From contig JAUQYW010000082.1 in NCBI GenBank assembly GCA_030587525.1, positions 1-13,387 on the forward strand: a DNA stretch of 13,387 nucleotides. Direction: 5' to 3'. Below, piece after piece: positions 5,997 to 12,802 of this stretch. Numbering within the stretch: the first letter of the stretch is position 1; each line of letters starts with the position of its first letter. The notes beneath the pieces are model-generated. The model searched no databases, was not told the DNA's origin, and saw only the letters and a program-made list of their open reading frames with translations. Both the position numbers and the translations under genes were made by a program. Source of the DNA: Candidatus Sigynarchaeota archaeon. Its GTDB lineage: Archaea > Asgardarchaeota > Lokiarchaeia > Sigynarchaeales > Sigynarchaeaceae.

Positions 5997-6015
5997 GAGA
6001 CCTGGTGCCGGTCTC
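5997..6015. other. GAGACC/GGTCTC hairpin in the tandem repeat
   Basis: A perfect 6-bp stem with a 7-nt loop (TGGTGCC), followed by CCTTCTT. It is repeated exactly at 6159-6177. The short pyrimidine tail is weak evidence for a terminator on the plus strand. Confidence 0.35.
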
Positions 6016-6084
6016 CCTTCTTGCCACACGACGCGCACTCGAACTCGTGTGCGAACGAGTGGAAACCCGCTGATGATCGCGATG

Positions 6085-6111
6085 CCATCGCGGCTCACGT
6101 GACCGCGATGG
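6085..6111. promoter_or_regulatory. 27-bp near-palindrome in repeat copy 2
   Basis: An exact copy of the 5923-5949 element, 162 bp downstream, with the same arms, centre and single bulge. Two such sites at fixed spacing suit cooperative protein binding or a repeated RNA hairpin. Confidence 0.55.
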
Positions 6112-6222
6112 TGACTTGTTCGATGAGGATTTTCAACAGCAATGCCGACACGCGTGCCGAGACCTGGTGCCGGTCTCCCTTCTTGCCACACGACGCGCAC
6201 TCGAACTCGTGTGTGCGCGATG

Positions 6223-6431
6223 AGAGCAATGCTCATGCCATGTAATGCCACGAACGGTTAAAAACCAGGAGAATCGAGTTCACCGACTCGCGTGATGTCC
6301 AAGTTTAACCAACTTTTTCACGAGTAGTTGCGACTGTGAGCCGGCAATTATCTTTCGCGCACCACGACGCTGGTTTTTTTACCCGTCACGGGTTCATTGA
6401 CACGCGAACGCAAGGTCAAGTTCAGCAACAG
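6223..6431. other. Leader region before the URO-D family gene
   Basis: It holds small dyads (GGTT-AAA-AACC at 6256-6266; CGAGT-TCACCG-ACTCG at 6275-6290) and T-rich stretches at 6311-6319 and 6372-6380. The frame of the downstream gene is open from GTG 6336, but the 32 codons there include TTA, TCT and GGT-TTT-TTT, unlike the gene proper. No clear TATA box was found; AATTATCT at about 6345-6352 is weak. Confidence 0.4.
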
Positions 6432-7715
6432 GTGAACGACACGGACATCCTGGAGCGGTGGCAAGCCACCTTCAACCACGAGGAGCCGGATTACGTTTCC
6501 AGCTTCGTGCAAGTTATCATGAACAAGAAAAAAAACGAGATCGACGCCAAGTACGGCGATAATTTCACGGACAAGGACTTGTGCATCACGCCCTTCGGTG
6601 ATTACTCGCTGCAGAAATGGTGCGGGTTCGAGGCTTCGTGGGGCGTTTCGAGTCCATACGTGGTCATGCACCCGGGCTCGCGACCGCCGCGCTATCTGGT
6701 CGAAAAACAAGGGAAATGGGCGTACCTCAAGGGCGACAGGCTTCCCGAGGGCATCAAGCGGTATCGCGTGGAATACAATGACGGCCACATAGCCGAGGTT
6801 ATGGGCGACGGCCGGGACATCAACTTCTACGTGGACGGCAACCTCTATGTTGGACCTGGCGGCGTGGTTGACCAGAAGGACTATGATCCGAAGGCGACCA
6901 TGGACCTCTGGACCGAGCGCTTCGGCTCCAGGGATGCGGAATTGATGGAAGATGCCACCTACGACGCGGTCAAGAAGAACCTGGAACGCACGGTCGCCGA
7001 GTTCCAGTTCCTGCCCATCTTCGGGTTGCACGGATTCGCCGAGGGCGTCCGGGAGTCCTTCGGCATCAAGGCATTTTCCTACTTCGCGCGGCGATACCCG
7101 CAAGTCGTCGAGCACGCGGCAAAATTCAACGAAAAGATAGCCACCGTCGCGGCCCAGGCGGCGGCAAAAGCGGGCATCCCCTTCGCCATCATCGCGGACG
7201 ATATGGCGTACAAGCACGGCGTGTTTTGCTCGCCCGAGCACTACAAGCGGTTTTTCGCGGATATTTATAAAAAAGAAGCCGAGATCTTGCACAAGGCTGG
7301 CGGGAAGATATTTTTCCATTCCGACGGCTACACGGAACCTTATTGGCCCATTTGGATCGATTATTGCAAGTTTGACGGGCAAGAATCGCTGGAGCCGCAA
7401 GCCTGGCTGCTGCCAGATGGTGAGGGCGAAGGAAAAAAGGCTAACTTGAAGAAGCCAGGTCGAGTGATGCGTTACTTGAAGGAGAAGTACGGCGACAGGT
7501 TCGTGCTCGTCGGCAACATGGACATGAGCACGGTCATGCCGCTCGCCACGCCCGAGGAAGTGGCATGGGTCACGAAGGACATCATCGAGAGCGGCGCGCC
7601 CGGTGGTGGGTTCGTGTTTGCGTGCTGCACCGACATCACGGAGGCAACACCGCTCGAAAACGTCATTGCTATGCGCGAAGCCTATAGAAAGTATCGCCAT
7701 TGCTATGCAAAATGA
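6432..7715 (+). CDS. URO-D superfamily protein (methyltransferase-like)
   Basis: A cytoplasmic TIM-barrel protein of the uroporphyrinogen decarboxylase / methylcobamide:CoM methyltransferase superfamily, 427 aa from GTG 6432. The start ILERWQATFNHEEPDYV matches the usual family N-terminus. Barrel features include IADDMAYKHGVFCSPEHY, AGGKIFFHSDGY, LVGNMD and GGFVFACCTDI. Zinc methyltransferases of this family use H-x-C plus a later Cys. Here the motif is HSDG (H296), so the first Cys is Asp, though CC remains near the end (398-399). The heme enzyme role is unlikely; methyl transfer or an unknown corrinoid-linked role is inferred. A longer start at GTG 6336 adds 32 atypical residues without homology-like character, so 6432 is preferred. 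No corrinoid protein or methyltransferase partner gene is adjacent. Confidence 0.85.
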   Translation: MNDTDILERWQATFNHEEPDYVSSFVQVIMNKKKNEIDAKYGDNFTDKDLCITPFGDYSLQKWCGFEASWGVSSPYVVMHPGSRPPRYLVEKQGKWAYLKGDRLPEGIKRYRVEYNDGHIAEVMGDGRDINFYVDGNLYVGPGGVVDQKDYDPKATMDLWTERFGSRDAELMEDATYDAVKKNLERTVAEFQFLPIFGLHGFAEGVRESFGIKAFSYFARRYPQVVEHAAKFNEKIATVAAQAAAKAGIPFAIIADDMAYKHGVFCSPEHYKRFFADIYKKEAEILHKAGGKIFFHSDGYTEPYWPIWIDYCKFDGQESLEPQAWLLPDGEGEGKKANLKKPGRVMRYLKEKYGDRFVLVGNMDMSTVMPLATPEEVAWVTKDIIESGAPGGGFVFACCTDITEATPLENVIAMREAYRKYRHCYAK

Positions 7716-7725
7716 GCGATCCTCG

Positions 7726-7763
7726 TTTTTTCCATGTATCCAGCCAATATCAATTCCTTTTTT
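7726..7763 (+). terminator. T-tract terminator after the URO-D family gene
   Basis: Two six-T runs (7726-7731 and 7758-7763) lie within 50 nt of the stop codon. They are typical of archaeal termination. Confidence 0.45.
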
Positions 7764-7857
7764 CCGTTGCTGGAACCTTTATTTTGCTCGGATTGGATGG
7801 TTCCATAGTAAAAAACAAAACACCTAGCTATCGGTCATAACGGCGGAGACGTGTTGC

Positions 7858-8589
7858 ATGGAGACCCCCCGTGCAGAGATGATTAGAAAGCGAGAGCAAG
7901 CCTTGAAGGACGCGCTCCAACTATTCGAGGCGGGAAGCTACAACGAGTGCATTGATAACCTCAAGATCGCCTATGATATCTCCGTGCAGATGAAAGACAA
8001 GGACGTGCAGAAATTCGTCAGGGCGAGGATGGACGAGGTCGATGCCAAGCGAAAATCCGTATTCATCGAGAAGCTAACCAGTACCTTCAAGAAGGAGCAA
8101 CAGAAGCAACAATCGCAAGAAGAGACCGTGGAGGGGCTTGTCTCGACGGTCTCGACGGTCATCAGCGGGTTCTTTTCCCTCGAAGACCGCAGCCTGCAAA
8201 CTTTCAAGGTGCAAGGTGACAAGCTCGCCCGCATGGAAGAGTCGTTCACGAGCAATGAATCGAAATTGGATGGATTGGCCAAGCAAGCCGCCGATATCGC
8301 GGTCGCCGTGAAGGAACTCAAGGAATCCGTGTCGAAACTCCCGGGCTACCAGAAAGCGCTGGTCGCGCAGATGATGGCCGCAACGCCACGGCCGGAGGAA
8401 CCGACGCCCCCGCCAGCGGGGATACCCCAACAAGGGCTTTTACCCGGCACATTACCGCCAGGAGTCGTTCCTGGTGCTGGACCCCCCTCGAATGCGAGCG
8501 GACCGGCGGATCAAGGAACCCCGGACAAGCAGACGATTTCCGATATCGAGAAAAGTCTCGGCAAGCGGCGCAAGTTCCTCGAAGAATGA
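7858..8589 (+). CDS. MIT/TPR-like coiled-coil protein with proline-rich linker
   Basis: A 243-aa soluble protein of unknown function. Residues 8-62 form a helical hairpin of MIT/TPR type (ALKDALQLFEAGSYNECIDNL, then AYDISVQMKDKDV). Residues 63-165 are charged helical/coiled-coil sequence, 176-225 is a Pro/Gly-rich disordered linker, and 226-243 is a short amphipathic tail ending EKSLGKRRKFLEE. It has no signal peptide or membrane segment. The layout (helical domain, coiled coil, flexible linker, terminal peptide) fits an adaptor or scaffold. The tail loosely resembles the MIM1 peptide that binds MIT domains in ESCRT systems, but two of the consensus positions differ. GGAG lies 9 nt before ATG 7858 as ribosome-binding site. 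It is monocistronic and convergent with the peptidase gene 42 nt downstream. Confidence 0.75.
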   Translation: METPRAEMIRKREQALKDALQLFEAGSYNECIDNLKIAYDISVQMKDKDVQKFVRARMDEVDAKRKSVFIEKLTSTFKKEQQKQQSQEETVEGLVSTVSTVISGFFSLEDRSLQTFKVQGDKLARMEESFTSNESKLDGLAKQAADIAVAVKELKESVSKLPGYQKALVAQMMAATPRPEEPTPPPAGIPQQGLLPGTLPPGVVPGAGPPSNASGPADQGTPDKQTISDIEKSLGKRRKFLEE

Positions 8590-8618
8590 GGACAACATCC
8601 GCAAGCGACTTGATTTTC

Positions 8619-8630
8619 ACGTGATCACGT
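8619..8630. terminator. 12-bp palindrome between convergent genes
   Basis: ACGTGATCACGT is a perfect palindrome placed exactly in the 42-nt gap between two facing stop codons, with T/A-rich flanks (TTTTC before, TTTC after). It might end both transcripts or bind a protein. Confidence 0.3.
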
Positions 8631-8631
8631 T

Positions 8632-9540
8632 TCACGGCACGATATCCCCGGCGATTCCAGCGCACAAATCGCGCAATGCACGGGCATATCCACCGATGCT
8701 TATTTCTCGCAAGAGAACGCCGGATGGGTGGTGCATCCATTCGTGCTCCTCCATTGATCGATTTTCCGGAACCGGCGCTATCGGTATGCAAAAACACAGC
8801 GTGTTGACGCCCCGATCAATGAAAATTTCCGTCTCGTCCTGCGATGCCTCGCCATACGGCACGACCGGCACGTCTCTCCCGCCACCAGGCAGATTTGCAA
8901 GCAAGTAGGACGCGAATGCTTCAGGTGCTGGAAAGCCCAGCTTGTTCCCGGGCTTCACCTTGTAGACCGGGACATGGTTTTCGACCGTGCACGCGTGGTC
9001 GGGGTATCCCACCGCCGTCACGTCGAGGACGATGGCGATCTCCACGCGCCGCCACGCGTGCGACATTTTTTCCAGAATCTTGACGGTTTCAACAGCACCT
9101 TTCAACGAATGCTCCTCGTCACCCGTGAATGCGACAATCACGTTCGGCGGGAGCACGTCATCAAGCATCAATCCGACCAGGATCGCATTGCAAATGGAAT
9201 TGTCGAATGTGCCGACCAGTTCTTCGTTTTCAACGTGCTTGTGGAAGTGAGAAGGGTACACGGAATCGACGTGGCAAGACAAGAGGACGTAACGTGTGTT
9301 CCCGGCAGCATCCAAAGTGGCCTCTCCATGGACGTAGACGATGGCCAATTTCCCGGCCTTGAGCAGCCGATAACTGCTTGCCTGGAGCAGGCCCCGGATG
9401 GCACGGACGCGCCCGTCGTCGATGAAACCGGATTTATTCGAGACCGAGTTCACGTTCACGCTGTCCAGCAAACCGATTATAGTTCCAGGTGCGGGTATCG
9501 AGTCGATTCCCTTCACGATTCCACTTCCATTGATTAACAT
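8632..9540 (-). CDS. Zinc metallopeptidase, M28/M20/M42-like
   Basis: A 302-aa co-catalytic zinc peptidase of the MH clan. Ligands and catalytic residues in order: H90 in SCHVD (with D92), D113 in GTFDNS, general base E142 and ligand E143 in FTGDEE, D173 in VLDVTAVGY, and H270 or H271 near the end in EWMHHPSG. All are present, so it is probably active as an aminopeptidase or a related amidohydrolase. There is no signal peptide, so it is cytoplasmic. The open frame begins at TTG 9585, but ATG 9540 has AGGTT about 6 nt upstream and gives a normal N-terminus, so it is preferred. It is the last gene of a minus-strand operon, 25 nt after the polytopic membrane gene. Confidence 0.87.
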   Translation of the reverse strand: MLINGSGIVKGIDSIPAPGTIIGLLDSVNVNSVSNKSGFIDDGRVRAIRGLLQASSYRLLKAGKLAIVYVHGEATLDAAGNTRYVLLSCHVDSVYPSHFHKHVENEELVGTFDNSICNAILVGLMLDDVLPPNVIVAFTGDEEHSLKGAVETVKILEKMSHAWRRVEIAIVLDVTAVGYPDHACTVENHVPVYKVKPGNKLGFPAPEAFASYLLANLPGGGRDVPVVPYGEASQDETEIFIDRGVNTLCFCIPIAPVPENRSMEEHEWMHHPSGVLLREISIGGYARALRDLCAGIAGDIVP

Positions 9541-9565
9541 TGGCAACCTGTTATTGGCCCAAGAT

Positions 9566-10228
9566 TCACAAGCTCGAGGACACAATCCCGAGCAGTATAA
9601 TGACGAATGATAATTTTTGCATGAAACGGATGAACTCTGTTTTCTTATGGGAGTCTTTTATGAACAAGGAGCAAATCGCACGAACGAGGATGCTAGCAAT
9701 GGTCCCAATCGCGAAATACAGGAAGGGAAACATGACCTGGTAAGACAAGACAGCAAGAACGGCGAACAGGACGGACATGCCGTCGATTAAGAGAGCGATG
9801 CTGGCACGCGTGATCGCACGACCATTTTTCCTGACCGTGACAAGTTCTGGAATCGCATAGATATGGTGAGCGAGCATAATGCAAGCTAGTGCAGATATCA
9901 CGCATACTACGAATGGAAGGAGGATCCAGGAGCCAAATAGTGCTCCGTAAAGGAAGCCTCCAGGGAGCACAATCGCCGGCATAATGTGGAAGATCACGCC
10001 CGTAACCTTCTTTTTCACGAGCCCGTGTTGAAACAAGGCCACCCCAACGGCGTAAGTAATGCCCCCGAGTATCATGCTCGAGGCCACCGTGGTGATACTA
10101 GCACCTTCAGCCCCGTAGAAGATGCCTGCGATCACGAGGACGCTCCCGGCGAGCAATACCCGCATGTTGAAGCCGTGGAGAGCGTCCGGTTCGACCGTTG
10201 CAGTTGCTGGTTGAGTTGTTTGTGCCAT
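9566..10228 (-). CDS. Polytopic membrane protein of unknown function
   Basis: A 220-aa integral membrane protein with six to seven predicted helices (about 24-43, 47-68, 78-101, 103-127, 142-166, 168-192 and 205-219). The soluble N-terminal 20 residues are Thr/Ala-rich, and a charged KDSHKKTEF loop precedes the last helix. No family motif was recognised. The start is secure: GGTGA lies 5 nt before the ATG and overlaps the stop of the 825-aa gene upstream (6-nt gap), indicating translational coupling. Co-expression suggests a partner of that anchored enzyme-like protein, perhaps a transport or assembly role; this is inference from position only. Confidence 0.78.
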   Translation of the reverse strand: MAQTTQPATATVEPDALHGFNMRVLLAGSVLVIAGIFYGAEGASITTVASSMILGGITYAVGVALFQHGLVKKKVTGVIFHIMPAIVLPGGFLYGALFGSWILLPFVVCVISALACIMLAHHIYAIPELVTVRKNGRAITRASIALLIDGMSVLFAVLAVLSYQVMFPFLYFAIGTIASILVRAICSLFIKDSHKKTEFIRFMQKLSFVIILLGIVSSSL

Positions 10229-10234
10229 GCCCGT

Positions 10235-12712
10235 TCACCATGTCTCGTGGGTCCGCGTGCCCGCGTCGAAATCGAGGGTCAACCGCTGGTTCGCGTGCTC
10301 GATCACCGTCGTCGTGGTGCCGAACTCCTGGTAGCAATACGGGTTATCGAAGCGGGGATATGGTCCCAGGTCAACATCGGTCCCGTTCACGGCCATGGGG
10401 CCGTCCCAGGCCACGTGGACAGGACCCCGTGAAGGCGAATCGAAGGAGATATCATACCCCATGGCCAATGGCACGACGTGGATGCTCGCCGCGGTGACCG
10501 ACGCGATGAAGGCATCGAAGCTGCCACATTCATCCACGCTCCCGAGCTCGACGATCCATGCATTTTTCCGGCCGAGCACTTGCAAATCGTAGGTGGATGC
10601 CCAGAACGTGGGTTGGTCGGAATAGAGCGCGATGTAACTCCCGTTCTTCGAGCCGAGCGTCCACTTCCCGAGCGACTGGACCTCGTCGAATGCCCACCGG
10701 GGAAAGTACGCGTGGTTGTACGGCCGTTCACCCGTGTACATGTTGATGGCTCCGTCGATAAGGTACGCCGCGAGCTCGCCCTCGATCGGCATGGAGGGCC
10801 GGTCATATTGGATGATGCCCACGTTCTTGTAGAGCGTGGTCCGCGGCTTCCAACCGCCCGTGAATGGCGCGAACCCGAGGCCGCCGGGCGCGTTGGTGTA
10901 CACGCACGCGTCATCGTCGAGGCTCGCTTGCCAATAATGCTCCTGGAACCCGGCATATCCCTTCAAGCGGTCTTGCACCCCCGATAATTGATACCTGGAC
11001 GTCCGGTAGGTGTACGTGTTGGCCGTGCCCAGCACGGTGCCACGCGTGATGGTGCCGAGCAATTCGCTATACTCGCTGAGCGTCAAGCCGCGGGCACTGG
11101 ATCCGAATTTCAAGATCTCGGGAATCCCATAGCCGCACACTATTTCCGGCCGGATGCCATAATGTTCCATGATCGCGAACGACGCCTCGATGACCGGCGG
11201 CGCCACGGGAGCCGCCATCTCCCACCAGAACGGCACGCTTTCCTCGTCGTACGCGATGCCCCACGTCGCGCCCTCGTCGACGCCGATGCCATCGCGACCC
11301 CGGTGTTCCAAGCTCACCGTGGCATTTTTCGCGATGGCTTCGATGACGGGGGGTGCTGCATAACGCACAGTGGTTCCCAATGACACGGCACCGAGGTTTC
11401 GCCCGCCGCCCCGATGATATCCCAACCCGAGAAACAGCCACGCGGCCTCGGCAATATCTTCCCTGGCTGGTGCACCGGTACCTTGCCCGCGGACGTTGTC
11501 ATCGTACGTGCGCCCGTGGGCAGTCGCGTAGAGGCCCTTGTAATAGTTACACGCGAGGTCGAACCCGATCAAGTCCAGCACCATAGCCGCTTTCGTCGCA
11601 ATGGCCGTGTTATTTGCAAAGTCGACCAGATTCACCAGGGCCCCGATGTCCATGTTCAGGTAAACATCGGAATGCCATTCCGTGAACCCGAACTTGCCCT
11701 TCCAACCGAGCCATTGCTCGATCATAGGGGTCGCGTGGGCGGCATGTTCCGTGCCCGTCATGTCAGAGATGGAGAAAACGTCGCCCGGCCACAATTGCCC
11801 TGCCAGCAGCTCGGCTGCATGGAAAAGTATCTGGTGGTTCTCGGTCCAGTAGATTGCCGTGTCGTTGTCGCTCGGTTCCGTATACCAATACTTGCATGCG
11901 AGCAGCGCGCCCTTGATCGTTTCCTTGATGCCCGGCGAGAGCACGTTCGCAATCTTGTCAAGGTACAAGATGCGGAGCATATAATTGAGATCGAAATCCA
12001 TCGTGTCCCTGAGGGCAAGGATGTCCTGGAGACCCTCAGCAATGGCGTCCTCGTCGGCGCTCTGGTTCATATACACCCTGATGATCTGGGCCCCGAGTGA
12101 GCTGCCGCTCCCGGACGCGTTGCGGTAAATTTCCTGCCGCTGGGTAAAATTCGCGGACGGATAGCTTTCCCTGGTGCATCTCGCGCACGTGTTCTCGGGT
12201 ATCAAGTTGTACTGGACGTGTAGCGTGACCACGACAGGAATAATGAGGCAAGCCAGCAGCACGACATTCGCGGCGACTTGTTTTTGACGTGGGGTCACCT
12301 TTCCCAGCAATGGGATGGCCTTAACGAGGCGCTGCGCCAGATTCCTTCTTGGCGCCTTAGCTTTCGAAGCCCGGAACAGGAAATGGAGCACGACGATTGG
12401 CACGAACACCGCCAATATCGTGGGGAACACGAACAGCGAGATGCACGCGATGCCTGCGGATCCTCCTATCAATGCCACGATGTGCCACGGGTCGATGTGC
12501 CACAACCCGATTGCCATGATCACGGGGCAAAGGACCAGGAGAGATGCCATCACGCCGCCCGCGAGCTCGATTTGGGGGCCAATGATGCCTCTCGGCGCTT
12601 TCTCGTATAGCTGCGGGGACAAGCAGATGAAAATGAGCCGAATGCACATACTTGCCATTATGATGATCGCAAGGATCCGGTTACCTCGCTGGCTTTGTGA
12701 CGTCGTGATCAT
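10235..12712 (-). CDS. Membrane-anchored polysaccharide lyase-like protein
   Basis: An 825-aa protein. Hydrophobic helices lie at about 13-31, 47-71, two within 78-114, and 147-166. The rest is predicted extracytoplasmic: it carries about eight N-x-S/T sequons and lacks further helices. Residues about 220-520 are helical with paired repeats (WTENHQILFHAAELLAGQLWP at 289-309, EWHSDVYLNMDIGALVNL at 345-362, GRTYDDN at 400-406), recalling the (alpha/alpha)6-toroid of alginate lyases and heparinases. Residues about 560-825 are beta-rich, like the sandwich domain of heparinase II/III-type enzymes. N292, H293, H347 and Y351 are candidate catalytic residues. The family is not certain. A CARC motif follows the last helix. 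It is first in a three-gene operon, and no strong ribosome-binding site precedes ATG 12712. Confidence 0.75.
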   Translation of the reverse strand: MITTSQSQRGNRILAIIIMASMCIRLIFICLSPQLYEKAPRGIIGPQIELAGGVMASLLVLCPVIMAIGLWHIDPWHIVALIGGSAGIACISLFVFPTILAVFVPIVVLHFLFRASKAKAPRRNLAQRLVKAIPLLGKVTPRQKQVAANVVLLACLIIPVVVTLHVQYNLIPENTCARCTRESYPSANFTQRQEIYRNASGSGSSLGAQIIRVYMNQSADEDAIAEGLQDILALRDTMDFDLNYMLRILYLDKIANVLSPGIKETIKGALLACKYWYTEPSDNDTAIYWTENHQILFHAAELLAGQLWPGDVFSISDMTGTEHAAHATPMIEQWLGWKGKFGFTEWHSDVYLNMDIGALVNLVDFANNTAIATKAAMVLDLIGFDLACNYYKGLYATAHGRTYDDNVRGQGTGAPAREDIAEAAWLFLGLGYHRGGGRNLGAVSLGTTVRYAAPPVIEAIAKNATVSLEHRGRDGIGVDEGATWGIAYDEESVPFWWEMAAPVAPPVIEASFAIMEHYGIRPEIVCGYGIPEILKFGSSARGLTLSEYSELLGTITRGTVLGTANTYTYRTSRYQLSGVQDRLKGYAGFQEHYWQASLDDDACVYTNAPGGLGFAPFTGGWKPRTTLYKNVGIIQYDRPSMPIEGELAAYLIDGAINMYTGERPYNHAYFPRWAFDEVQSLGKWTLGSKNGSYIALYSDQPTFWASTYDLQVLGRKNAWIVELGSVDECGSFDAFIASVTAASIHVVPLAMGYDISFDSPSRGPVHVAWDGPMAVNGTDVDLGPYPRFDNPYCYQEFGTTTTVIEHANQRLTLDFDAGTRTHETW

Positions 12713-12792
12713 CTCGTGGTGTCAAGGAATGAAGAAAATAATTGCGACACGGGCAGGACCGGCCGCTGATAAACTTTAGATCTTTCTTGCCG

Positions 12793-12798
12793 TTAAAA
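12793..12798 (-). terminator. Weak T-run after the SDR gene
   Basis: Minus-strand CATTTTTAACG lies just past the SDR stop, within the 90-nt gap before the 825-aa gene. The run is short, so read-through into the operon remains possible. Confidence 0.25.
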
Positions 12799-12802
12799 AT
12801 GT

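Larger units (their letters stand above)
5899..6222. repeat. Nearly exact 162-bp tandem repeat, two copies
   Basis: Copy 1 starts at 5899 and copy 2 at 6061. Bases 5899-6050 and 6061-6212 are identical except for one position (CAACAACAAT against CAACAGCAAT), and the last 10 bp of each unit differ. Each unit contains a 27-bp near-palindrome, CACGCGTG, a GAGACC/GGTCTC hairpin and a terminal GCGCAC...GTGCG hairpin. Two long frames cross it (plus 5937-6245, minus 5841-6251) because 162 is a multiple of three and the DNA is GC-rich, but neither gives a plausible protein or has a ribosome-binding site. I read this as a recent duplication of a structured noncoding element. Confidence 0.85.

Noticed and set aside
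5899..6222. CRISPR array
   Set aside because: Only two units, each about 150 bp and nearly identical throughout, with no short repeats separated by unique spacers.
5937..6245. 102-codon plus-strand frame across the tandem repeat, with repeated cysteines
   Set aside because: The GTG start lies inside the palindrome, no ribosome-binding site is present, and the one change between copies alters the residue. It is poor evidence for a protein.
5841..6251. 136-codon minus-strand frame across the tandem repeat
   Set aside because: It stays open because the 162-bp unit is a multiple of three and GC-rich. The peptide is mostly Arg/Val/Gly without a fold-like pattern and has no ribosome-binding site.
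6348..7700. 450-codon antisense frame opposite the URO-D family gene
   Set aside because: A by-product of GC-rich codon use on the coding strand; the translated sequence has no recognisable domain, whereas the plus strand is a clear URO-D protein.
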